Shown here piece by piece: positions 45,658 to 54,464 of a stretch of 64,000 nt of DNA. The stretch lies in the NCBI RefSeq assembly GCF_002216685.1, contig NZ_CP022352.1, positions 992,001 through 1,056,000 of the forward strand, in the 5' to 3' direction. Within the stretch, counting starts at the first letter, position 1. Every line of letters begins with the position of its first letter. Source of the DNA: Vibrio tarriae. GTDB taxonomy: Bacteria > Pseudomonadota > Gammaproteobacteria > Enterobacterales > Vibrionaceae. Both the position numbers and the translations under genes were made by a program. The notes beneath the pieces are model-generated. The model searched no databases. It was not told the DNA's origin and saw nothing but the letters and a program-made list of their open reading frames with translations.

Positions 45658-48531
45658 ATGTACGCATCTCATCAATATAAAAGACTCTCAATAATGGCTA
45701 TTTTGGGATGTTTGCCCTTTTCAGTAAATGCAGCAGTGGAATCAATACCTCTCGTGGGGGGCGTATATAACTCGGCGCATGTTTTTAAGCATCAAATCAC
45801 CAACTCGTTGAGTTATTCAACTCGATTAACACGCGATACCGCGCTGTTTACTATCGCTGGCCTCACTTTGGATAGTTATATCCTCACCTTACCATTGGAC
45901 GTAAAAACGAAAGCGCGAGTCATAAAGCAAATTTCCGATCCCAGTTATGCAATCCCGTTAGGATATTTTCTTTATCAGTATTATGACCGTTACACCGGCA
46001 TGACAACGGAAGATCAATTCAAAAATTATTTATCCACTGTGTATGATGAGCTAGCCTTAAAGGGGTTTGAACATAGTTTGTTTCAGCTTGGCAAGTCTGT
46101 TGTCACAGAACAAACGCAACATAGTAAAGATCAAGCTCACCAAGAAGGAATTAAAGTCGATAATCAATTTATCGCGACTATGGTGACCTTGTATGACGCT
46201 TTAGTACAGATTGGTGAGTGGCGTGATCTCAAACAACTGCCTTCCCACTACCAGTACTTGTCGGATACGCCTGCTGATAAAGCCTTAGTCTCAAAAATTC
46301 AACCACTTGTCGTGGATATTCTGCGTCAAACCGCCAACGGCATGGATGAGGGGGAGATGAAACATGCACTTCTGTCGGTTCTAGAAGATGCGAAACCAGA
46401 AAACGCCAATAAAGTGAACAACAAAGCGCAAGCGATTACGGTTAGCCTAATTGATTTTGTACGTTTGAATGTACTGAAAGGATATCGACAATTTCTTTAT
46501 CAGGAAGAGCGCACAGCGCGTTTAAAAGAGTGGTTAAAAAAAACATTGGATAGTGACCCTGAGCAATTAGTCACTTTTTTAACTTCACAACAGCAGCGCC
46601 GTTTTGCGGTACAAGTGACAGTGGATGGTTTGCAGCAAGGCTTGATTGAAGGGCTTGTTCACCCAGAAAACCCCTTTATCAAACAAGTCCATGCAGAACA
46701 TCAACAAGCTGAAAAAGACCAGCATTCAACGCTGATTGAGCCGCTAGAGCATAAGCAACAAATCCGTTTCCTCTCTACCTTGGCTGAGCAAAATTATCAA
46801 GATCCTTACTATTTGCCCTTCTTCAAACAGCTTTATCAACATTATCGTCCAACCATTGTGCAAGTTGGTATTTCTTCGACACCGACAATCAGTGTGCGTA
46901 ATTTACCTATCATCAAAACCGGCGCTAAGGTTTCTGGGCTTGGTGGCACTGGTATTCCCAATTTTCACTTCGTTGATCGTCAAGCAGATCGCGCTTACTA
47001 CTTTTTTGGCAACGATGCTTTGCAGCTCGATCGCTTGGTCAATGAACGAGGTGTGAAGACAATGTTCGATCGCCTAGATTACTTGAAAACACTCAACTGT
47101 AACGCTCAGTACGATTGGAATGCACACACTACCTACGATGGACTGGTGAATCTTGGTGCTGGCGAAGCTCTACGTGATTTCGGTGAAAAACGTTGTTTGC
47201 GAGAATTAAATGAAAGGGCGGAGGTGGAACGTCAACTTACCGCATTAAGAGCGAAATTAATTGAGCAGATCACCGCTTACCAAAATTCGTCGAAATGGAT
47301 GTTATTGGCGCGAGCGACATTAAAGCAGCGCCTTGAGCAACAACTGGCTGAATATGCTGAGTGGGACATCTTTGGCATGCCAGATTACACGCTGATTTAT
47401 AATCCTTGGCCCGATCATTTTGCCCATTTCGCTGGACCGTTTAGCGATGAGGTGATCATGCCAACGGGAGAATTGAATCGCTTAGATTACTGGTTGAGAG
47501 AAACAGAAGCCGCATACAAAAAAGCTGGAATTTATGAGCGTACTTTATGGGGAATGGCGGGCGATCACGGTTTAGCTCCCGTTTACGGCACCTTAAATCC
47601 AGAACGTAAAATTTTTGAGTCATTACAAAAAGATCTGGGGATTAAGATTGCGCTGGAGAAAATTTCCTCCGATGAAGGAGAGGGGCCGAAATTAACCAAT
47701 GCTCTTAATGCGCCCAGTTATCAGAAGATTGATGTTGTGGTGGCCTCGACTGCCGGAGGTAACTTCATGCTCGATTTCTTTAATTCAGCGGCAGGGTGGG
47801 CAACACAACCTATTTATCAAGAATTGACCCAGTGGCAACCCAAAGGGAGTGATAAACCCCTTGATATTGTCAGTGAAAGCCTTGTTCGTTTAGGGGATAG
47901 CTTGGATTACTTAGTGGTTAGAGAGAAAACCTGCACTGTGGATGATTGTGCTGTGCGGGTGATCGGCATGCGTGAAGGTCAGCGCTTGGATGAAATCATA
48001 CGCCTAGTGGGTAATAAGCGTTTTTACACGTCACAGCAAGGCCAACCTCAGCTATTACAGCTACAGCAACTGAATCCATATTTACCTAAGCCTCAAGCAA
48101 AGGCTCTTGAAGAGTTCGCGCAGTTGGTGGACAAATGTCTCTATCGTGCTGAAGAAGCGAACATAGCGACTTGGTGTGATGAGCAGGAATGGCGGCAGCT
48201 AACCCGCTTCACTCTTCGTCCTGACTCTGTGAATCAGCTTGCGGCACTTTATGAAGAAGATCGTGCCGGCACGATGAATCTCTTCCCTAAACAGGGCGTC
48301 GGATACAACACCAAAGTTCCGGGACGACACGCTGGTGAAAGCTACTTAGAAAAAGATGCGTTTTTGGGATTCTGGGGTAAGCCGATTGGGCCTAATGCGA
48401 TTGCACTACAATCGGAACAAAATGGATCTTTGGCTCCTACACTTTATGAGTATTTAACAGGAGAAAGTATTGAGGTTGGCCATGATGGCTGGGGCTACCC
48501 TTCTTTACTCAATAAGTTAGATATTCAGTAG
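45658..48531 (+). CDS. Large exported alkaline-phosphatase-superfamily protein
   Basis: 957 residues from the ATG at 45658 after TAGGAAAGATT. A signal peptide (about 8-30, RLSIMAILGCLPFSVNA) indicates export. The first 400 residues are helical and match no family I know. The rest looks like a type I phosphodiesterase / nucleotide pyrophosphatase or sulfatase core: candidate nucleophile T431 in GGTGIPNFHFVD, metal ligands in PWPDHFAHFAG (D586, H587, H590) and in GMAGDHGLAP (D636, H637), and a late His in VPGRHAGESYL. It has no operon partners. The substrate cannot be told from sequence. Confidence 0.7.
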   Translation: MYASHQYKRLSIMAILGCLPFSVNAAVESIPLVGGVYNSAHVFKHQITNSLSYSTRLTRDTALFTIAGLTLDSYILTLPLDVKTKARVIKQISDPSYAIPLGYFLYQYYDRYTGMTTEDQFKNYLSTVYDELALKGFEHSLFQLGKSVVTEQTQHSKDQAHQEGIKVDNQFIATMVTLYDALVQIGEWRDLKQLPSHYQYLSDTPADKALVSKIQPLVVDILRQTANGMDEGEMKHALLSVLEDAKPENANKVNNKAQAITVSLIDFVRLNVLKGYRQFLYQEERTARLKEWLKKTLDSDPEQLVTFLTSQQQRRFAVQVTVDGLQQGLIEGLVHPENPFIKQVHAEHQQAEKDQHSTLIEPLEHKQQIRFLSTLAEQNYQDPYYLPFFKQLYQHYRPTIVQVGISSTPTISVRNLPIIKTGAKVSGLGGTGIPNFHFVDRQADRAYYFFGNDALQLDRLVNERGVKTMFDRLDYLKTLNCNAQYDWNAHTTYDGLVNLGAGEALRDFGEKRCLRELNERAEVERQLTALRAKLIEQITAYQNSSKWMLLARATLKQRLEQQLAEYAEWDIFGMPDYTLIYNPWPDHFAHFAGPFSDEVIMPTGELNRLDYWLRETEAAYKKAGIYERTLWGMAGDHGLAPVYGTLNPERKIFESLQKDLGIKIALEKISSDEGEGPKLTNALNAPSYQKIDVVVASTAGGNFMLDFFNSAAGWATQPIYQELTQWQPKGSDKPLDIVSESLVRLGDSLDYLVVREKTCTVDDCAVRVIGMREGQRLDEIIRLVGNKRFYTSQQGQPQLLQLQQLNPYLPKPQAKALEEFAQLVDKCLYRAEEANIATWCDEQEWRQLTRFTLRPDSVNQLAALYEEDRAGTMNLFPKQGVGYNTKVPGRHAGESYLEKDAFLGFWGKPIGPNAIALQSEQNGSLAPTLYEYLTGESIEVGHDGWGYPSLLNKLDIQ

Positions 48532-48553
48532 TTTCTAATATTCTCGGCGTTCG

Positions 48554-48589
48554 TTATTGAACCTGCGATTCACTCTGCGGGTTCAATAA
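48554..48589. terminator. Hairpin overlapping the 3' end of the AraC gene
   Basis: TTATTGAACC and GGTTCAATAA pair over 10 bases, with a 16-base loop, between two convergent genes. The right arm lies inside the last codons of the AraC-family gene. There is no T-tract on either strand, so its use as a terminator is uncertain. Confidence 0.4.
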
Positions 48590-49415
48590 CCTCGCTGCTA
48601 TTTTGCTTGTGCTGTTGTAGCCAACGTGTTGGCGTTAAACCAAACTGGCGCTCGAATGCGCGAGAAAATGCTACGCCACCGCTGTACCCCACTTCTAAAG
48701 CAATAAACTTTATCGGTTGCCCTGCGAGCAAGAGCTGTTTCGCCAGTAATAAGCGTGACTCTGTCACGTAACTTAGCGGTGGCTGGCCGATCACTTGATG
48801 AAACCGTGCTGCGAACTGAGCCCGAGACATACCAGCCAAGTTGGCTAATTCCGCAATGGTCCACGGAGTATCGAGGCTAGCGTGAATGGCTTCAATGGAC
48901 TTGGCGAGCTTTGGATCTGTCATTGCAGCCAACAAGCCTGATTCACATAAATGGTGTTCAACCAGATGACGCAAAAGCAGCAGGAGGAGGAGATCCAATA
49001 AACTCGCCACCACTGCAGTGTGGGCGTAACGTTGAGAAAATGCTTCTTCAAATAGCAGGTTGATGGTTGGGGTTAACCCATCAAGCTGTGCAAGCGGAAT
49101 AATTAATGCATCCGGTAACGCACGAAATAGGGGGGAATCTCGAAACGTTAAGCGAGCACAAACCAAATCGCATCCACTGAAATGCATAGGTTGTAAACGA
49201 TGATGCCTGCCGCGAGGGTATACGATCAGTGTGGGTTCGCTAAGTAGCAAGGTGGAACTACCCGTTTGATGAAGAGCCAACTCGCCACTGCGTAATAAGT
49301 GGAGTTGTCCTGCGTTGCCGTAATCTACGCTTTCTGTACTTTGACAAAGATTACCAGAGAAAAACAAGCTGGCTTTTGGCGCTGCATGTTGAATTAGGGT
49401 TGATAGAGCATCCAT
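48570..49415 (-). CDS. AraC-family transcriptional regulator
   Basis: 281 residues. An N-terminal cupin-type sensor (about 1-170, with GQLHLLRSGELALHQ) precedes the double helix-turn-helix (about 175-275): WTIAELANLAGMSRAQFAAR, then GYSGGVAFSRAFERQFGLTP. It is divergent from the AhpD-like gene across 121 bases. Cupin_6-type AraC regulators often control an adjacent oxidoreductase or quinone-response gene, which fits this pair. Confidence 0.88.
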   Translation of the reverse strand: MDALSTLIQHAAPKASLFFSGNLCQSTESVDYGNAGQLHLLRSGELALHQTGSSTLLLSEPTLIVYPRGRHHRLQPMHFSGCDLVCARLTFRDSPLFRALPDALIIPLAQLDGLTPTINLLFEEAFSQRYAHTAVVASLLDLLLLLLLRHLVEHHLCESGLLAAMTDPKLAKSIEAIHASLDTPWTIAELANLAGMSRAQFAARFHQVIGQPPLSYVTESRLLLAKQLLLAGQPIKFIALEVGYSGGVAFSRAFERQFGLTPTRWLQQHKQNSSEVIEPAE

Positions 49416-49536
49416 AAGATAAGACGTAGTGTATGAATTTGTGGATTTTTAGTGATAATTCGTATTTTTCATTGTGTCAATATAGATAGCGTTAATTCAC
49501 TGAAACACAAATCACAAAATCAATAAGGAGCTTATC

Positions 49537-50070
49537 ATGAGCCGTATTACCCCTGTATCTCAGCCACAAGGTGAAGCCGCTGTAACATTGAATGCGATCA
49601 AACAAAAAATCGGTATGGTCCCGAATCTTTATGCGACGGTGGCGCACTCATCAACGGTATTGAATGCTTATTTGGCATTCAGCGAAGCGCTAAGCCAAGG
49701 TCGCTTAACCGCAAAGCAGCGCGAGCTCATTGCACTAGCCGTTGGTCAAGCTAATGCGTGCCAATACTGCTTGTCTGCACATACCATGATTAGCCGTAGC
49801 ACAGGTTTATCTGATGAGCAGATCCTCACTGCTCGTCAAGGTACAGCTGCGAATGGATTGGATAATGCCTTAGTGCAATTGGCAGTCTCTCTGGTAAAAC
49901 AGCGTGGCGTGATTACGGATGAACAATTGGAAGCTGCGCGTAAGCAAGGAGTTGATGAAGGGCTCGTCTTTGAAGTATTAGCTCAAGTCAGTGCGAATAC
50001 CTTCACAAACTATGCAAACCACGTAGCAGGTACAGACATTGATTTCCCAGCAGTCAACGTGCAACTGTAA
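49537..50070 (+). CDS. AhpD-like carboxymuconolactone decarboxylase family protein
   Basis: 177 residues, all helical. The redox pair C75-x-x-C78 sits in the family motif ANACQYCLSAHT, followed by His 82. Proteins of this type are peroxidase- or alkylhydroperoxidase-like and act as oligomers in the cytoplasm. AAGGAGCTTATC precedes the ATG. It is monocistronic and the probable target of the divergent AraC regulator. The exact peroxide or thiol partner is unknown. Confidence 0.88.
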   Translation: MSRITPVSQPQGEAAVTLNAIKQKIGMVPNLYATVAHSSTVLNAYLAFSEALSQGRLTAKQRELIALAVGQANACQYCLSAHTMISRSTGLSDEQILTARQGTAANGLDNALVQLAVSLVKQRGVITDEQLEAARKQGVDEGLVFEVLAQVSANTFTNYANHVAGTDIDFPAVNVQL

Positions 50071-50085
50071 AAAAGCTTGAAATGA

Positions 50086-50112
50086 GAGGGCGCTGTAATG
50101 GCGCTCTTTTTT
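50086..50112 (+). terminator. Terminator of the AhpD-like gene
   Basis: AGAGGGCGC and GCGCTCT pair with one bulged G and a 7-base loop, followed by TTTTTT. Confidence 0.75.
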
Positions 50113-50377
50113 CATCTGAAACTATCTGTCGATAGAAATTTCAGATGAAGTCCCAAAAAATTGAGAAGTTAATCCGTATCTAAGACGTTAAATCTCTGAA
50201 CGCATTCTTGGTTTAACAATCGATTTGCCGCGGTAACTCAACAGCAGCAATAAGCCTGCTCAAACTTTCTTTAGTTCAGTTACTAAAATCACAAAAATAG
50301 TAATTTTCAAGGTTTCTTTCTGGTTTGAGATCTTCCCCAATAAGATCGCATTGATCTTGTTCATTGGTCGGTTTTCA

Positions 50378-50391
50378 TTGATCTAAATCAA
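50378..50391. promoter_or_regulatory. FNR box of the nrdDG promoter
   Basis: TTGATCTAAATCAA is a perfect FNR consensus and is identical base for base to the narK box at 33843. Its centre lies 41.5 bases before 50426, where the TTAAAT -10 candidate would start transcription: a class II FNR promoter. Confidence 0.8.
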
Positions 50392-50422
50392 TACTCTCAC
50401 TTGATGCATTTCGTTAAATACG

Positions 50423-50438
50423 CCACAACATATAGTGT
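50423..50438. promoter_or_regulatory. NrdR box 1 upstream of nrdD
   Basis: CCACAACATATAGTGT fits the NrdR consensus acaCwAtATaTwgtgt. It shares TATAGTGT with box 2, 31 bases (three helical turns) downstream. It overlaps the predicted transcription start, suiting repression when dNTP levels are high. Confidence 0.65.
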
Positions 50439-50453
50439 CAGTCGCAGAAAAAT

Positions 50454-50469
50454 TAGCCCTATATAGTGT
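50454..50469. promoter_or_regulatory. NrdR box 2 upstream of nrdD
   Basis: TAGCCCTATATAGTGT is the second NrdR-type sequence, with a good right half (TATAGTGT) and a weaker left half. The spacing of 31 bases to box 1 is the usual one for NrdR box pairs. Confidence 0.6.
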
Positions 50470-50511
50470 ATTTGTGGATAACTCTGTGAGTATGCTGGGT
50501 AAGGAGAGAAG

Positions 50512-52632
50512 GTGAAACCTATCGTAATCAAACGTGATGGCTCAAAAGCGCCATTCAACAGGGATCGTATCCAAGCTGCTGTAGAAAGTGCTGCGGAATA
50601 TGCCGATCAGGAAATCGCTATCTACGCACTCAATGTGGCATTAGCCGTTGAACTCAAGCTGCGTGATTACGATGAGGTACACATCGCCGAGATTCAAACC
50701 TTAGTAGAGAACGAGCTAATGCAAGGCCCGTACAAAGCATTAGCTCGTTCATACATTGAATATCGCCATGATCGCGATGTCGCGCGTGAGAAGCAGAGCA
50801 AGCTGACCAAAGAAATCGAAGGTCTGATCCAAGAAAGCAATGCGGATCTGCTCAATGAAAACGCCAATAAAGATGGCAAAGTGATCCCGACTCAGCGCGA
50901 TTTGTTGGCGGGTATTGTCGCCAAGCATTATGCCAAAACGCGAATTTTGCCACGCGATGTGGTGCAAGCTCATGAATCGGGCGATATTCATTATCATGAT
51001 CTGGATTACGCGCCTTTCTTCCCGATGTTTAACTGCATGTTGATTGACTTAAAAGGCATGCTGACTCATGGGTTTAAAATGGGTAATGCTGAAATTGACA
51101 CGCCTAAGTCAATTTCAACCGCAACGGCAGTTACCGCGCAAATTATTGCTCAAGTCGCGAGCCATATTTATGGTGGCACTACCATCAACCGGATTGATGA
51201 AGTACTGGCTCCTTATGTGACAGCAAGCTACGAAAAGCATTTAGAGATTGCCCGTGAATGGGATATTCACAGCCCTGAAGCGTTTGCTAAAGCGCGCACG
51301 GAAAAAGAGTGCTATGACGCTTTCCAATCGTTGGAGTATGAAGTCAACACGCTGCATACCGCGAATGGGCAAACACCGTTTGTGACTTTTGGATTTGGTC
51401 TGGGCACAAGCTGGGAATCGCGCTTGATCCAGCAATCTATCCTGAAAAATCGCATCGCAGGTTTGGGTAAAAACCGTAAAACTGCGGTATTCCCGAAACT
51501 GGTGTTTGCTATTAAAGATGGACTCAACCATAAAGCAGAAGATCCTAATTACGACATTAAGCAGCTCGCGTTAGAGTGTGCTTCTAAACGCATGTACCCA
51601 GATATTCTCAACTACGACAAAGTGGTTGAAGTGACGGGTTCATTCAAAACCCCGATGGGATGCCGCTCTTTCCTAAATCCTTATGAGGAAAATGGGGAGT
51701 TGATCCATGAAGGGCGTAATAATCTCGGCGTTGTAAGCTTGAACCTGCCACGCATTGCCTTGCAGGCGAAAGGCGATATAAACAAATTCTATGCTCTGTT
51801 GGATGACAAACTGAAACTTGCTCGCCGCGCATTAGATACTCGGATTAACCGCTTGGAAAATGTGAAAGCACGTGTTGCGCCAATCCTATATATGGAAGGT
51901 GCGTGTGGTGTACGTTTGAAAGCGAATGATTCGATTGCGGATATTTTCAAACATGGCCGTGCTTCTATTTCATTGGGTTATATCGGTGTACATGAAACCA
52001 TCATGGCGCTGTTTGGCCAGCAAAAGCATGTTTATGATGATGTGCAACTGCGCGAAGAAGCCGTGAAAATCATTCAACATCTGCGCAACGCGGTTGAGCA
52101 GTGGAAAAAAGAGACCGGTTACGCGTTCAGTCTGTATGGCACGCCAAGTGAAAACCTGTGTAGCCGATTCTGCCGGATTGATGCCAAGCAATTTGGCGTG
52201 GTGGAAGGGGTGACGGATAAAGGTTACTACACCAACAGCTTCCATTTGGATGTTCAGAAGAAGGTGAATCCGTACGACAAGATCGATTTTGAAATGCCGT
52301 ATCCGGAAATTTCGAGCGGTGGATTTATCTGCTACGGCGAATTTCCGAACATGCAACGTAACGTAGAAGCGCTCGAAAACGTATGGGATTACAGTTATCA
52401 CCGCGTGCCGTATTACGGGACCAATACGCCAATCGATGAATGTTATGAATGTGGATTTACGGGCGAATTTGACTGTACCAGTAAAGGGTTTGTTTGCCCG
52501 CGATGTGGCAATCATGAGCCGACCAAAGTCTCAGTGACGCGTCGAGTATGTGGCTATTTGGGCAGCCCAGATGCACGTCCATTTAATGTCGGTAAGCAAG
52601 AAGAAGTCAAACGTCGGGTAAAACACCTGTAA
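50512..52632 (+). CDS. nrdD: Anaerobic ribonucleoside-triphosphate reductase (class III)
   Basis: 706 residues. It makes deoxynucleotides without oxygen through a glycyl radical. An N-terminal ATP-cone (about 1-95, VIKRDGSKAPFNRDRIQAAV) precedes the catalytic barrel. The zinc site is CYECGFTGEFDC with CPRCG. The radical glycine is G681 in RRVCGYLGSPDARPFN, the same number as in E. coli. The GTG start at 50512 follows AAGGAGAGAAG. nrdG begins four bases after the stop. Confidence 0.97.
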   Translation: MKPIVIKRDGSKAPFNRDRIQAAVESAAEYADQEIAIYALNVALAVELKLRDYDEVHIAEIQTLVENELMQGPYKALARSYIEYRHDRDVAREKQSKLTKEIEGLIQESNADLLNENANKDGKVIPTQRDLLAGIVAKHYAKTRILPRDVVQAHESGDIHYHDLDYAPFFPMFNCMLIDLKGMLTHGFKMGNAEIDTPKSISTATAVTAQIIAQVASHIYGGTTINRIDEVLAPYVTASYEKHLEIAREWDIHSPEAFAKARTEKECYDAFQSLEYEVNTLHTANGQTPFVTFGFGLGTSWESRLIQQSILKNRIAGLGKNRKTAVFPKLVFAIKDGLNHKAEDPNYDIKQLALECASKRMYPDILNYDKVVEVTGSFKTPMGCRSFLNPYEENGELIHEGRNNLGVVSLNLPRIALQAKGDINKFYALLDDKLKLARRALDTRINRLENVKARVAPILYMEGACGVRLKANDSIADIFKHGRASISLGYIGVHETIMALFGQQKHVYDDVQLREEAVKIIQHLRNAVEQWKKETGYAFSLYGTPSENLCSRFCRIDAKQFGVVEGVTDKGYYTNSFHLDVQKKVNPYDKIDFEMPYPEISSGGFICYGEFPNMQRNVEALENVWDYSYHRVPYYGTNTPIDECYECGFTGEFDCTSKGFVCPRCGNHEPTKVSVTRRVCGYLGSPDARPFNVGKQEEVKRRVKHL

Positions 52633-52636
52633 CAGT

Positions 52637-53104
52637 ATGAATTACCATCAATATTATCCGATTGATGTGGTTAACGGGCCGGGGACACGCTGCACGCTGT
52701 TTGTCTCCGGTTGCGTTCATCAATGTAAAGGATGTTATAACCAAAGCACGTGGTCACTGTCGTCTGGACATCGCTATACCCAAGAGATGGAAGATAAAAT
52801 CATTGCGGACTTGAAAGACACACGCATCAAACGCCGTGGACTATCGCTCTCGGGTGGCGACCCGATGCATCCTGCCAATTTATCAGCGGTGTTACAGCTT
52901 GTGCAGCGGGTAAAAGCCGAGTGCCCAGATAAAGATATTTGGCTGTGGACGGGATATACCTTGGCGGAATTGGATGATAGCCAACAAGCTTTACTGCCAT
53001 ACATTGATGTGCTGGTGGATGGCAAATTTATCCAAGAGCAGGCTGATCCGGGGCTAGAGTGGCGGGGCAGTGCTAATCAAGTGATTCACCGTTTTACCTT
53101 GTAA
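52637..53104 (+). CDS. nrdG: NrdG, anaerobic ribonucleotide reductase activating enzyme
   Basis: 155 residues, radical SAM enzyme that installs the glycyl radical on NrdD. The [4Fe-4S] motif is CVHQCKGC (CxxxCxxC) within LFVSGCVHQCKGCYNQ; GLSLSGGDPMHP is the SAM-contacting GGDP motif. It lies in the same operon as nrdD and is followed by a hairpin at 53109. Confidence 0.96.
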   Translation: MNYHQYYPIDVVNGPGTRCTLFVSGCVHQCKGCYNQSTWSLSSGHRYTQEMEDKIIADLKDTRIKRRGLSLSGGDPMHPANLSAVLQLVQRVKAECPDKDIWLWTGYTLAELDDSQQALLPYIDVLVDGKFIQEQADPGLEWRGSANQVIHRFTL

Positions 53105-53108
53105 ATTC

Positions 53109-53154
53109 TTGTTCTCAGCGCTCTAGTGTTTAAGGTGCGACTGAGAACAAAAAA
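53109..53154 (+). terminator. Terminator of nrdDG
   Basis: TTGTTCTCAG and CTGAGAACAA pair over 10 bases around a 22-base loop. An A-run follows on the plus strand, so it may act mostly as a processing or stabilising structure. Confidence 0.5.
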
Positions 53155-53225
53155 TCCCTTTCGGTTTTCTCTTATCTGGTTTACTTTGTGAGTTGTTACC
53201 TGAATTTCAAAGGGTTGTGACTTTC

Positions 53226-54407
53226 ATGTTTACTCATTTACCAGCACCAGTTTTAGATCCAATACTTTCTCTCTCCGTCGCCTTTCGCAATGATCCTCGT
53301 CCACAAAAAGTGGATCTAGGAATCGGCGTTTATAAAAACAGTCTTGGCGAAACGCCCATCATGCGTGCCGTTGCGCTGGCGCAAGATAAAGTGGTGGCAA
53401 GCCAAAAAACCAAATCTTATGTCGGCCTTGCTGGTTGTGAAGAGTTCAACCAGAGCATGATGCAGCTCGTATTAGGTTCAACCTTGGATAAGGAGCGCAC
53501 GATTGCAATCCAGACTCCGGGAGCCAGCGGCGCGCTGCGTATGCTGGGGGATTTAATGCGCGTGGCACAACCGGATACTACCGTGTGGATCACCGATCCT
53601 AGTTATGTAAACCACAAGCCCGTGATGGAAGCGGCTGGTCTGAAAGTACGCTACTACCGTTATTTCAGTCGTGAAACCAAAATGGTGGATACCGAACAAA
53701 TGTTGGCTGATCTGGCACAAGCGGGAACAAAAGATGTGGTGTTACTGCATGGTTGTTGTCATAACCCGACAGGTGCCGATATTGATTTTTCTGCGTGGCA
53801 AGCGATCACTGAGTTGGCTCAGAAAAACGGCTTTATTCCTTTCGTCGACATCGCCTATCAAGGTTTTGGTGACGGCTTAGAGCAAGATGCACAGGGTTTG
53901 CGTTACATGGCTGAGCGCATGGAAGAGATGCTGATCACGACATCCTGCTCTAAGAATTTCGGCTTGTACCGTGAGCGTACGGGAGCGGCGATTGTGATCG
54001 GGAAAAATCAGCAAGAGGTGACCAATGCACGAGGCAAAATGCTGACCTTAGCGCGTTCCACTTACACTATGCCACCCGATCACGGTGCTGCTCTCGTCAA
54101 AACGGTGTTAAGAGATGAGCAGCTCACGGCAATTTGGAAACAAGAGTTGAGTGAAATGCAGCAACGTTTGTTAACTCTGCGCAAAAATTTGTGTAATGAG
54201 TTGAGAAATCAACACAATACGCGACAATTCGACTTCATTGAGAGCCATAGAGGCATGTTTACTGTACTGGGATTCAGTGCAGAGCAGATGGGAAGGCTGC
54301 GTGAAGAGTTTGCGATTTATGGTGTCGCAGATGGACGAATTAATATCGCAGGGCTGACCGAAAAAGACATTCCTTATGTGGCCAATGCTATTATTCATGT
54401 GTCGTAA
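53226..54407 (+). CDS. Class I aspartate/aromatic amino acid aminotransferase
   Basis: 393 residues from the ATG at 53226 (MFTHLPAPVLDPILSLSVAF); an in-frame start 33 bases earlier lacks support. PLP enzyme of the AspC/TyrB fold: DLGIGVYKN near the N-terminus, LLHGCCHNPTGADI for the PLP-contacting Asn, and the Schiff-base Lys in TTSCSKNFGLYRER. It transfers the amino group between 2-oxoglutarate and aspartate or aromatic amino acids. The exact preference (AspC or TyrB) cannot be decided here. Single gene. Confidence 0.9.
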   Translation: MFTHLPAPVLDPILSLSVAFRNDPRPQKVDLGIGVYKNSLGETPIMRAVALAQDKVVASQKTKSYVGLAGCEEFNQSMMQLVLGSTLDKERTIAIQTPGASGALRMLGDLMRVAQPDTTVWITDPSYVNHKPVMEAAGLKVRYYRYFSRETKMVDTEQMLADLAQAGTKDVVLLHGCCHNPTGADIDFSAWQAITELAQKNGFIPFVDIAYQGFGDGLEQDAQGLRYMAERMEEMLITTSCSKNFGLYRERTGAAIVIGKNQQEVTNARGKMLTLARSTYTMPPDHGAALVKTVLRDEQLTAIWKQELSEMQQRLLTLRKNLCNELRNQHNTRQFDFIESHRGMFTVLGFSAEQMGRLREEFAIYGVADGRINIAGLTEKDIPYVANAIIHVS

Positions 54408-54464
54408 ATGAAGATGACAGCAATATGCCCAATCAGGAAGGGTGGTATTTGATTAGGTGAAAGT

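Larger units (their letters stand above)
50113..50511. other. Upstream control region of nrdDG
   Basis: About 400 bases. The first 240 show nothing recognisable. A partial FNR-like TTGATCTTGTTCAT is at 50351-50364. It is followed by a perfect FNR box, a -10 candidate TTAAAT at 50414-50419 and two NrdR boxes. The GTG start of nrdD follows AAGGAGAGAAG. Confidence 0.6.

Noticed and set aside
51970..52515. 181-residue open frame opposite nrdD
   Set aside because: It is fully covered by the conserved C-terminal part of nrdD and shows no family features.
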